A DNA stretch of 34,984 nucleotides from Mycobacteriaceae bacterium 1482268.1 (GTDB lineage Bacteria; Actinomycetota; Actinomycetes; Mycobacteriales; Mycobacteriaceae): contig LZSH01000435.1 in the NCBI GenBank assembly GCA_001665255.1, forward strand, positions 1-34,984, read 5' to 3'. A program made the position numbers and the translations under genes. Shown piece by piece: positions 27,027 through 34,984 of this stretch. The stretch's first letter is position 1; the number at the start of each line of letters is the position of its first letter. Below the pieces are notes generated by a model. That model was not told the origin of the DNA. It saw only the letters and a list, made by a program, of their open reading frames with translations, and did no database searches.

Positions 27027-30000
27027 GTGTTGTTCTCGGCATTGCCGCCTGCCCAAGGCCTGTACGACCCACAGCGCGAGGCCGATTCGTGCGGTGTCGC
27101 CATGATCGCCGACATTCAGGGCAGACGTTCCCACGCCATCGTCGCCGACGGTCTCGTCGCGTTGGAGCACCTTGATCATCGAGGCGCGGCCGGTGCGGAA
27201 ACGAACAGCGGTGACGGTGCAGGCATCCTCATCCAGCTGCCGACCGAACTCTTTCGCGACGTCGTCGACTTCGAACTGCCCCCGCCGACCGACGAGGGCT
27301 GCAATGCGTTCGCGGCAGGAATCTGCTTTCTGCCGCAGGATTCCGCGGAGCGCAGCGCCGCGCGGCAGCAGATCGAGGCCATCGCCGACGACGAGGGGCT
27401 GGATGTTCTCGGCTGGCGTGAACTGCCCGTCGACCCTGCGGGCGCCGACCTCGGTGCCACGGCGCTGGGCTGCATGCCGTACATGGCGCAGATCTTCCTC
27501 GCTGCACCCGATCGAGTCGGTGGCATCGACCTGGACCGCCGGGTGTACCCCGTCCGCAAAAGGGCCTCGGCGGCAAACGTCTACTTTCCATCACTGTCCA
27601 GCCGGACCATCGCCTATAAGGGCATGCTGACGACGGTCCAACTGCCGCGGTATTTTTCGGATCTCCGCGATGAACGATGTATGAGCGCGATCGCGATCGT
27701 GCACAGCCGGTTCTCCACCAACACGTTCCCGTCCTGGCCGCTGGCCCACCCGTTTCGCTTCGTTGCCCACAACGGCGAGATCAACACCGTGCGCGGCAAC
27801 CGCAACCGCATGCACGCCCGCGAGGCCATGCTTGCCAGCAACGTCATCCCCGGCGATCTCGCCAGGTTGTCGCCGATCTGCACACCCGATGCGTCGGACT
27901 CTGCGTCGTTCGATCAGGTTCTCGAACTGCTGCACCTCGGCGGACGCAGCCTGCCCCATGCGGTACTGATGATGATCCCCGAAGCGTGGGAGAACAATAC
28001 GTCGCTGCCCCAGGCGCAGCGAGAATTCTGGCAGTTCCACGCCTCTCTGATGGAACCGTGGGACGGTCCCGCCTGCGTCACCTTCACCGACGGCACCGTC
28101 GTCGGGGCGGTGTTGGACCGCAATGGGTTGCGGCCAGGGCGGTGGTGGCGCACCATCGACGACCGCGTGATCCTCGCCAGCGAAGCCGGTGTGCTCGATG
28201 TGCCGTCGGCGCAGATCGTCGCCAAGGGCCGACTGGAACCCGGCAAGATGTTTCTGGTCGACACGGACGCGGGACGCATCGTGCCCGACGACGAGATCAA
28301 GGCCGAACTGGCCGGCGCTCACCCGTATGGCGAGTGGCTGCACGCAGGTCTGCTCGACCTCACGACGCTGCCCGACCGGGTGCGGGCACACTTCAACCAC
28401 GATTCGGTTGTCCGGCGACAGATCGCATTTGGCTACACCGAAGAGGACCTCCGAATCCAGTTGACGCCCATGGCAGCATCCGGCGCCGAGCCACTGGGGT
28501 CGATGGGCACCGATACTCCGATCGCGGTGCTTTCGCAGCGCCCCAGGCTGCTCTACGACTACTTCGTAGAACTCTTCGCACAAGTCACCAACCCGCCGCT
28601 GGACGCCATCCGCGAGGCGGTCGTCACGTCGATGGCACGCGTTATGGGACCCGAACAGAACCTGCTCGAGCCGTCCGCAGCCTCCTGCCGCCAGATCAAG
28701 CTGGCCTGGCCGGTGCTCGACAACGACGAGCTCAACAAGATCGTCCACATCAACGACGACGGTGAACATCCCGGGCTGCGCACAGCTGTGCTGCGCGGGC
28801 TCTACGATGTCGAGCACGGCGGTGAGGGACTGGCCGATGCCCTCGAGGAGCTACGCATCCAGGCATGCGATGCGATCGCCAAAGGTGCTCGCACACTTGT
28901 CATCTCCGATCGCGACTCCGACCACACCAGGGCGCCGATTCCGTCCCTGCTTGCGGTCTCGGCGGTGCATCACCATCTGGTGCGCACCAAGGAGCGCACC
29001 TCCGTTGCCTTGGTGGTGGAAAGCGGCGACGCCCGCGAGGTGCACCACATCGCGATGCTGATCGGGTTCGGTGCCGCCGCCGTCAACCCGTACCTGGCGT
29101 TCGAATCGATTGAGGACTTGGTTCGCGAGGGCGAGCTCACCGGCATCGAAACCGCTGCCGCGGTGCGCAATTACCTCAAGGCGCTCAGCAAGGGCGTGAT
29201 GAAGGTGATGAGCAAGATGGGCATTTCCACGGTCGCGTCCTACACCGCGGCGCAGGCGTTCGAGGCGATCGGACTCGACCGGGGCGTGGTCGACGAATAT
29301 TTCAGCGGCACACCGAGCCAACTCGGCGGAGTCGGGCTGGACGTGATCGCCGAAGAGGTCAAGCAACGACACCGTCGCGCGTATCCGGAGAACCCGACCG
29401 AACGCGTGCACCGCCGCCTCGACGTCGGCGGCGAATATGCCTTTCGGCGAGAAGGAGAGCTTCATCTCTTCACGCCCGAAGTGGTTTTCCTGCTTCAGCA
29501 TTCCACCCGCACCGGCCGATATGACATCTTTCGGCAGTACTCCGAGGAGGTTGACCGGCTGTCTCGCGAGGGCGGTACGCTGCGTGGCCTGTTCGAACTC
29601 AGGAAGGGCATGCGACCCCCCGTTGCGCTCGACGAGGTCGAACCTGTCGAGTCGATCGTCAAGCGGTTCAACACCGGCGCAATGAGTTACGGGTCCATCT
29701 CGGCCGAGGCGCACGAGACCATGGCGATCGCCATGAACAATCTCGGCGGGCGGTCGAACTCGGGTGAGGGCGGCGAAGACGCCGACAGGCTCTACGATCC
29801 GCGCAGGCGTAGCGCTGTCAAACAGGTGGCGTCGGGCCGCTTCGGGGTCACCAGCGACTATCTGGTGAACGCGTCGGACATCCAGATCAAGATGGCGCAG
29901 GGCGCCAAACCGGGTGAAGGCGGCCAACTGCCGGGCTACAAGGTCTATCCGACCATCGCCAAGACCCGTCATTCGACTCCCGGTGTCGGGCTGATTTCGC

Positions 30001-31571
30001 CTCCGCCGCACCACGACATCTACTCGATCGAGGATCTGGCGCAGCTCATTCACGATCTGAAGAACGCCAATTCCGAGGCGCGCATCCACGTCAAGTTGGT
30101 CAGCTCGGTGGGCGTGGGCACCGTCGCGGCCGGAGTATCGAAGGCGCACGCCGACGTGGTGCTGATCTCCGGCTACGACGGCGGCACCGGAGCGGCACCG
30201 CTTACGTCGCTCAAGCACGCGGGCGCTCCGTGGGAGATCGGGCTGGCCGACGCGCAACAAACGCTGATCCTCAATGGGCTGCGCGACCGAATCACGGTGC
30301 AGTGTGACGGCGGCATGCGCACCGCCCGCGACGTCGTCGTCGCGATGCTGCTCGGCGCCGAGGAGTTCGGCTTCGCCACTGCGCCTTTGGTGGTGGCCGG
30401 CTGCATCATGATGCGGGTCTGCCATCTCGATACCTGCCCTGTCGGGGTCGCCACCCAGAACCCCGAACTCAGGTCGCGGTTCAACGGCAAGCCGGAATTC
30501 GTGGAGAACTACTTCCAGTTCATCGCCGAGGACATCCGGCACTACCTGGCCGAGCTCGGCTTCCGCAGCATCGACGAGGCAGTCGGCCACGCCGAGATGC
30601 TCGACACTGCAGACGGTGTCGCCCACTGGAAGGCGAAGGGTCTCGACCTGACGCCGATCTTCGCCGAGGCGAGCAACGCCCACGACCCCTCACACACGGT
30701 GCGCCGTCGTGTCCGCGACCAGTACCACGCCCTGGACCAGGCCCTCGATCAGACGTTGATCCAGCTCGCCGAGGGAGCGCTTGAAGACGCCCACCCGGTG
30801 CGGCTCGAGCTGCCGGTGCGCAACGTCAACCGCACTGTGGGCACCATGCTCGGCGCCGAGGTCACTCGCCGCTATGGCGCGCAGGGCCTGCCCGACGACA
30901 CCATCCACATCACGCTGTGCGGCTCGGCCGGCCAGTCCATCGGCGCATTCCTGCCGCCTGGAATCACCCTCGAGCTGGTCGGCGACGCCAACGACTATGT
31001 CGGAAAGGGACTTTCGGGCGGACGTGTGATCGTCCGACCCCCGGACGACGTGTTGTTCCTGCCGGAGGATCATGTGATCGCGGGCAACACGCTCCTGTTC
31101 GGCGCGACGTCGGGCGAGGTGTTCCTTCGTGGCCGGGTGGGGGAGCGCTTCTGTGCGCGAAACTCCGGTGCTTTGGCCGTCGCCGAAGGGGTCGGCGACC
31201 ATGCCTGCGAATATATGACCGCCGGCCGGGTCGTCGTCCTCGGGCCGACCGGACGGAACATGGCCGCTGGCATGTCCGGGGGTATCGCCTTCGTGCTCGG
31301 CCTGGACCCCGCGATGGTCAACACCGAGATGGTCGAACTGCAACGTCCTGACCCCGAGGACTTCACCTGGCTGCACGACGTGATAACCCGCCACGCCCGA
31401 CTAACCAACAGCACCGTGGCGACGTCGGTGCTGTCCGACTGGCCAAGGCGTAGTGCGCAATTCACCAAGATCATGCCGACCGACTATGAGCGTGTCCTGA
31501 CCGCGACGCGGATGGCCAAGGCCGAGGGCCGTGACGTCGACACCGCAATCATGGAGGCGAGCCGTGGCTGA
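27027..31571 (+). CDS. gltB: Glutamate synthase (NADPH) large subunit
   Basis: Transfers the amide of glutamine to 2-oxoglutarate, giving two glutamates; works with GltD in the cytosol. The 1514 residues comprise a class II glutaminase domain starting at C22 (in [13 protein letters not shown]) after a 21-residue propeptide, a central domain, the FMN-binding synthase domain (about 800-1220) with the 3Fe-4S cysteines C1126, C1132 and C1137, and a C-terminal beta-helix ([11 protein letters not shown]). GTG 27027 has GGAGG nine bases upstream. It overlaps gltD by eight bases. Placement before pyk differs from M. tuberculosis, as I recall it. Confidence 0.98.
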   Translation: MLFSALPPAQGLYDPQREADSCGVAMIADIQGRRSHAIVADGLVALEHLDHRGAAGAETNSGDGAGILIQLPTELFRDVVDFELPPPTDEGCNAFAAGICFLPQDSAERSAARQQIEAIADDEGLDVLGWRELPVDPAGADLGATALGCMPYMAQIFLAAPDRVGGIDLDRRVYPVRKRASAANVYFPSLSSRTIAYKGMLTTVQLPRYFSDLRDERCMSAIAIVHSRFSTNTFPSWPLAHPFRFVAHNGEINTVRGNRNRMHAREAMLASNVIPGDLARLSPICTPDASDSASFDQVLELLHLGGRSLPHAVLMMIPEAWENNTSLPQAQREFWQFHASLMEPWDGPACVTFTDGTVVGAVLDRNGLRPGRWWRTIDDRVILASEAGVLDVPSAQIVAKGRLEPGKMFLVDTDAGRIVPDDEIKAELAGAHPYGEWLHAGLLDLTTLPDRVRAHFNHDSVVRRQIAFGYTEEDLRIQLTPMAASGAEPLGSMGTDTPIAVLSQRPRLLYDYFVELFAQVTNPPLDAIREAVVTSMARVMGPEQNLLEPSAASCRQIKLAWPVLDNDELNKIVHINDDGEHPGLRTAVLRGLYDVEHGGEGLADALEELRIQACDAIAKGARTLVISDRDSDHTRAPIPSLLAVSAVHHHLVRTKERTSVALVVESGDAREVHHIAMLIGFGAAAVNPYLAFESIEDLVREGELTGIETAAAVRNYLKALSKGVMKVMSKMGISTVASYTAAQAFEAIGLDRGVVDEYFSGTPSQLGGVGLDVIAEEVKQRHRRAYPENPTERVHRRLDVGGEYAFRREGELHLFTPEVVFLLQHSTRTGRYDIFRQYSEEVDRLSREGGTLRGLFELRKGMRPPVALDEVEPVESIVKRFNTGAMSYGSISAEAHETMAIAMNNLGGRSNSGEGGEDADRLYDPRRRSAVKQVASGRFGVTSDYLVNASDIQIKMAQGAKPGEGGQLPGYKVYPTIAKTRHSTPGVGLISPPPHHDIYSIEDLAQLIHDLKNANSEARIHVKLVSSVGVGTVAAGVSKAHADVVLISGYDGGTGAAPLTSLKHAGAPWEIGLADAQQTLILNGLRDRITVQCDGGMRTARDVVVAMLLGAEEFGFATAPLVVAGCIMMRVCHLDTCPVGVATQNPELRSRFNGKPEFVENYFQFIAEDIRHYLAELGFRSIDEAVGHAEMLDTADGVAHWKAKGLDLTPIFAEASNAHDPSHTVRRRVRDQYHALDQALDQTLIQLAEGALEDAHPVRLELPVRNVNRTVGTMLGAEVTRRYGAQGLPDDTIHITLCGSAGQSIGAFLPPGITLELVGDANDYVGKGLSGGRVIVRPPDDVLFLPEDHVIAGNTLLFGATSGEVFLRGRVGERFCARNSGALAVAEGVGDHACEYMTAGRVVVLGPTGRNMAAGMSGGIAFVLGLDPAMVNTEMVELQRPDPEDFTWLHDVITRHARLTNSTVATSVLSDWPRRSAQFTKIMPTDYERVLTATRMAKAEGRDVDTAIMEASRG

Positions 31572-33066
31572 CCCGCATGGATTCCTCGAGGTGCCGAAGG
31601 TCGAAGCGGCCAAGCGGCCGGTCGACGAACGCGTCGGCGACTGGCGCGAAGTCTACGAACAACAGGATCCGCAGCAGCGGGCCGGTGAAGTGTCCCAGCA
31701 GGCGCGCCGGTGCATGGACTGCGGAATCCCGTTCTGCCACTCCGGAACTGCCGGCTGTCCGCTCGGCAACCTGATCCCCGAGTGGAACGACCTGGTTCGT
31801 CGCGGCCGCTGGGATGCCGCCAGCGACCGGCTGCACGCCACCAACAACTTCCCCGAGTTCACCGGAAAGCTGTGTCCCGCGCCGTGCGAGGCCGCCTGCG
31901 TGCTGTCGATCGCCGACGACAAGACCGGCGGCAGCGTCACCATCAAACGCATCGAGCAGACCATCGCCGATCACGCCTGGATGGACGGCATCGTCGAACC
32001 CCAGCCCGCCGCCATCTCGACGGGCAAGAGCGTGGCGGTGGTCGGGTCCGGCCCCGCCGGATTGGCTGCCGCTCAACAACTCACGCGCGCCGGACACAAC
32101 GTCACGGTCTATGAACGCGACGACCGGCTCGGCGGACTGATGCGCTACGGTATCCCCGAGTACAAGCTGGAGAAGGCCGTCCTGAATCAGCGTTTGGCCC
32201 AAATGCGCGCCGAGGGAACACGTTTCATCACAGAATGTGAAGTCGGCGTCGACCTGTCAGTCGAGCAACTGCGCGAGCGGCATGACGCCGTGGTGCTCGC
32301 GGTCGGGGCACTGCGCGGTCGGGACAACGACGTTGAAGGGCGCCACCTCGACGGCGTCCACCTTGCGATGGAACATCTCGTGCCTGCCAACCGAGAGTGC
32401 GAGGGCGACGGCCCCTCACAGCTGTCGGCCAAGGGGAAACACGTCGTGATCATCGGTGGCGGCGATACAGGCGCCGATTGCCTCGGCACCGCCCACCGCC
32501 AGGGCGCCGCGTCGGTCACCCAGCTCGACTACAACCCGGAGCCACCGGAGTACCGCGACGAATCGCGATCGCCGTGGCCGACGTGGCCGATGGTGCTGCG
32601 CACATCGCCTGCGCACGCGGAGGGCGGCGCAAGGCGTTACGAGGTCGCCGTGCAGCGCTTCATCGGCGACGACAACGGTCACGTCCGCGCGATGGAGATC
32701 GCCGAAGTGCGGGTCACCCGTGACGCCGGCGGGCGCAGGCGTATCACCCCGGTCGGCGGATCGATGGAGATTCCCTGCGACCTCGCGCTGTTGGCCATCG
32801 GGTTCGACGGCGTCGAGCACATGGCGCTGCTGGACGGGCTTGGGCTGGAGCTCAACCGTCGCGGGTCGCTGTCGTGCGGATCGGATTGGCAGACCACCGC
32901 ACCCGGTGTGTTCGTCTGTGGTGACGCGCATCGCGGCGCATCACTGATCGTGTGGGCGATCGCCGAGGGGCGCAGTGCAGCGCACGCGGTCGACGCGTAT
33001 CTGATGGGCGAATCCGACCTGCCTGCGCCGGTGCTGCCCGGCGCGCTACCGCTCGCCGTCGCGTGA
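31564..33066 (+). CDS. gltD: Glutamate synthase (NADPH) small subunit
   Basis: Takes electrons from NADPH through FAD and iron-sulfur clusters to GltB. The 500 residues have N-terminal cluster cysteines C50, C53, C58, C65 and C104, C108, C112, then an FAD motif GSGPAG (161-166) and an NADPH motif GGGDTGAD near residue 300. GTG 31564 follows GGAGG and overlaps the end of gltB, so the subunits are coupled in translation. Confidence 0.98.
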   Translation: MADPHGFLEVPKVEAAKRPVDERVGDWREVYEQQDPQQRAGEVSQQARRCMDCGIPFCHSGTAGCPLGNLIPEWNDLVRRGRWDAASDRLHATNNFPEFTGKLCPAPCEAACVLSIADDKTGGSVTIKRIEQTIADHAWMDGIVEPQPAAISTGKSVAVVGSGPAGLAAAQQLTRAGHNVTVYERDDRLGGLMRYGIPEYKLEKAVLNQRLAQMRAEGTRFITECEVGVDLSVEQLRERHDAVVLAVGALRGRDNDVEGRHLDGVHLAMEHLVPANRECEGDGPSQLSAKGKHVVIIGGGDTGADCLGTAHRQGAASVTQLDYNPEPPEYRDESRSPWPTWPMVLRTSPAHAEGGARRYEVAVQRFIGDDNGHVRAMEIAEVRVTRDAGGRRRITPVGGSMEIPCDLALLAIGFDGVEHMALLDGLGLELNRRGSLSCGSDWQTTAPGVFVCGDAHRGASLIVWAIAEGRSAAHAVDAYLMGESDLPAPVLPGALPLAVA

Positions 33067-33083
33067 GGGCGACCGATCAGGAC

Positions 33084-33089
33084 TATGCT
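33084..33089 (+). promoter_or_regulatory. -10 of the pyruvate kinase gene
   Basis: TATGCT, a good mycobacterial -10, ends eight bases before GTG 33098 and points to a leaderless message independent of gltBD. No -35 is recognisable. Confidence 0.55.
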
Positions 33090-33097
33090 CAGAAGTC

Positions 33098-34516
33098 GTG
33101 ACTAGACGCGGAAAGATCGTCTGCACTCTGGGCCCGGCGACCAGCGAAGACCATGTGGTCCGGGCGCTGGTCGAGGCCGGAATGGACGTCGCTCGGCTGA
33201 ACTTCAGCCACGGCGAGTACTCCGACCACGAAGGGCATTACAAGCGCGTGCGCGCGGCATCGGATGCGACGGGGCGCGCGGTCGGAATCCTGGCCGACCT
33301 GCAGGGTCCGAAGATCCGGCTCGGTCGGTTCGCCGCGGGGCCGACGTATTGGGCCAACGGCGAAACCGTCCGCATCACCGTCGACGATTGCGACGGTGAC
33401 CACGATCGCGTCTCCACGACCTACAAGCAGCTTGCGCAGGACGCTTCTCCCGGCGACCGGCTGCTGGTGGACGACGGCAACGTCGGTCTGATCGTCGAGC
33501 ACGTCGACGGCAACGACGTCGTCTGCTCGGTGACCGAGGGCGGGCCGGTGAGCAACAACAAAGGGCTGTCGATGCCCGGCATGAACGTCTCGGTGCCCGC
33601 CCTGTCGGAGAAGGACATCGAAGACCTCGAGTTCGCAGTCCGGCTCGGTGTCGACCTGGTTGCGCTGTCCTTCGTCCGGTCGCCCGCCGACGTCGAGCTC
33701 GTGCACGAAGTGATGGACCGAGTAGGGCGCCGCGTTCCGGTGATCGCCAAGCTGGAGAAGCCGGAAGCCGTCGACAACCTCGAGGCCATCGTGCTGGCGT
33801 TCGACGCGATCATGGTGGCACGCGGTGACCTCGGAGTCGAGTTGCCGTTGGAAGAAGTTCCGCTCGTACAGAAGCGCGCCATCCAAATGGCAAGGGAGAA
33901 TGCAAAACCCGTCATCGTCGCCACGCAGATGTTGGAGTCGATGCTCGAGCATTCCCGGCCGACGCGTGCCGAGGCGTCCGACGTCGCCAACGCGGTTCTC
34001 GACGGTGCGGACGCGGTGATGCTGTCCGGTGAGACGTCCGTCGGGAAATATCCGCTCGAGGCCGTCAGGACCATGGCCCGCATCATCACGGCGGTGGAAG
34101 ACAACTCGGTGGTGGTGCCGCCGCTGACCCACGTGCCGAGAACCAAGCGCGGTGTGATCTCCTACGCCGCGCGCGATATCGGCGAGCGGCTCGACGCCAA
34201 GGCGTTGGTCGCCTACACGCAGTCCGGTGACACGGTGCGCAGGCTGGCGCGGCTGCACACACCGCTACCGCTGCTGGCGTTCACATCGCTGCCCGAGGTG
34301 CGCAGCCAGCTCGCGTTGAGTTGGGGCACCGAGACATTTATCGTGCCGCATATTCAGACCACTGACGGGATGATCCGTCAGGTCGACAAGTCCCTGCTCG
34401 AACTCGGCCGCTACAAGCGCGGCGACCTGGTGGTCGTCATCGCCGGGGCGCCGCCGGGCACAGTAGGCTCGACCAACCTGATCCACGTACACCGGATCGG
34501 GGAGGACGACGTCTAG
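33098..34516 (+). CDS. pyk: Pyruvate kinase
   Basis: Last step of glycolysis: phosphoenolpyruvate and ADP to pyruvate and ATP. The 472 residues equal the M. tuberculosis PykA length as I recall it. Visible are the N-terminal KIVCTLGPAT and MDVARLNFSHG, LADLQGPKIRLGRF, the active-site VIAKLEKPEAVDNL, MVARGDLGVELPLEEVP, and ATQMLESM, followed by the C-terminal allosteric domain. GTG 33098 has no ribosome site but has a -10 eight bases upstream. It lies 31 bases after gltD. Confidence 0.98.
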   Translation: MTRRGKIVCTLGPATSEDHVVRALVEAGMDVARLNFSHGEYSDHEGHYKRVRAASDATGRAVGILADLQGPKIRLGRFAAGPTYWANGETVRITVDDCDGDHDRVSTTYKQLAQDASPGDRLLVDDGNVGLIVEHVDGNDVVCSVTEGGPVSNNKGLSMPGMNVSVPALSEKDIEDLEFAVRLGVDLVALSFVRSPADVELVHEVMDRVGRRVPVIAKLEKPEAVDNLEAIVLAFDAIMVARGDLGVELPLEEVPLVQKRAIQMARENAKPVIVATQMLESMLEHSRPTRAEASDVANAVLDGADAVMLSGETSVGKYPLEAVRTMARIITAVEDNSVVVPPLTHVPRTKRGVISYAARDIGERLDAKALVAYTQSGDTVRRLARLHTPLPLLAFTSLPEVRSQLALSWGTETFIVPHIQTTDGMIRQVDKSLLELGRYKRGDLVVVIAGAPPGTVGSTNLIHVHRIGEDDV

Positions 34517-34544
34517 TCGGACCATTACCGAGGTAAGGGGAACC

Positions 34545-34984
34545 GTGCTGCCAAGCGACTTCGAAGAGCTGCTGGCCGTACTCGACCTCAACCGCATCGA
34601 CGACGGCATGTTCGTCGGATCGCACCCGAGCAAGAACCCACCCCGAACGTTCGGCGGCCAGATGATGGCACAGGCGTTCGTGGCCGCGAGCCGCACCCTC
34701 GACCGACACCTTCCGCCAGGGGCGGTCTCCGCGCATTTCATCGCAGGCGGTGATCCCACCAAGGACCTCGAGTTCCACGTTGTCCGGCTGCGCGACGAAC
34801 GCCGATTCGCCAACCGGCGCGTGGATGTCATGCAGGGCGGCGAGCTGCTGACCACGGCGATGGTCTCCTACGTCGACGGCGGACGTGGGCTGGAGCACGG
34901 TATCGAATGCCCGGCGGTGCCAGATCCGTTGTCGCTGCCCAGAATCGATGATCTTCTCGTCGGCTACGAGAAGACCGGGCCGCA
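34545..34984 (+). CDS. tesB: Acyl-CoA thioesterase II, 5' part only
   Basis: A frame open from GTG 34545 to the window edge encodes the first 146 residues of a TesB-type double-hotdog thioesterase, which hydrolyses acyl-CoA to free acid and CoA. Family features are RTFGGQMMAQAFVAA near residue 40, SAHFIAGGDP, and FANRRVDVMQ. The Shine-Dalgarno candidate AAGGGG is four to five bases before the start. It follows pyk by 28 bases on the same strand, as tesB1 (Rv1618) follows pykA in M. tuberculosis. The catalytic residues of the second hotdog are outside the window. Confidence 0.92.
   Translation, partial: MLPSDFEELLAVLDLNRIDDGMFVGSHPSKNPPRTFGGQMMAQAFVAASRTLDRHLPPGAVSAHFIAGGDPTKDLEFHVVRLRDERRFANRRVDVMQGGELLTTAMVSYVDGGRGLEHGIECPAVPDPLSLPRIDDLLVGYEKTGP

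Noticed and set aside
28851..30683. 610-codon minus-strand open frame opposite gltB
   Set aside because: Long only because the opposite coding strand is GC-rich; no motifs, and gltB is certain.

Overview
The window is GC-rich chromosomal DNA from a mycobacterium, most likely a fast-growing one (Mycolicibacterium-like). The evidence is the gene order (lipase, NrtR, nadABC, his operon, trp genes, lgt, pyk, tesB), which as I remember it follows M. tuberculosis Rv1592c to Rv1618; a HisA with the PriA-type residues; frequent GTG starts; many -10 hexamers placed 6-8 bases before a start codon, as in leaderless mycobacterial mRNAs; and an Lgt with a long Ala/Glu-rich tail. A glutamate synthase pair (gltB-gltD) lies just before pyk. 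From memory, gltBD are elsewhere in M. tuberculosis, and M. smegmatis has a pair here.

Layout. 1-1001 (-): 5' part of a secretory-lipase-family protein. 1069-1761 (-): NrtR, a Nudix-fold repressor, divergent from nadA-nadB-nadC (1808-5195, +), which make NAD precursor from aspartate; an almost perfect 23-bp palindrome sits between them. 5192-8470: an accessory block with a TetR regulator divergent from a zinc alcohol dehydrogenase over a clear operator, a LysE-type exporter, a deazaflavin-dependent nitroreductase-family protein and a membrane-anchored protein. 8550-14948 (+): hisD-hisC-hisB-hisH-hisA-impA-hisF-hisI. Next come an esterase and, on the minus strand, the peroxiredoxin bcp. 16591-23407 (+): trpE, a Trp-operon membrane protein, trpC, trpB, trpA and lgt. 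23668-26942: a small secreted protein, a Baeyer-Villiger-type monooxygenase divergent from a TetR regulator, a TM2 protein and a DUF2752 protein. 27027-34984 (+): gltB, gltD, pyk and the start of tesB.

Functional logic. Most of the window is core metabolism: de novo NAD, histidine, tryptophan, glutamate and the last step of glycolysis. Genes in the operons are tightly packed, with repeated 4-base ATGA/GTGA overlaps that imply translational coupling. The hisA product (PriA) should serve both histidine and tryptophan synthesis, which fits the absence of trpF; trpD, trpG, hisG, hisE and the histidinol-phosphatase hisN are also not in this window.

I see no tRNA, rRNA, CRISPR array, insertion sequence, prophage or attachment site. 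No gene-free stretch exceeds 300 bases; the longest is 23408-23667. I found no convincing wholly new multi-gene system. The points most worth a second look are regulatory (NrtR and TetR operators, the trpE leader hairpin, two short upstream ORFs) and the repeat-bearing Lgt tail.
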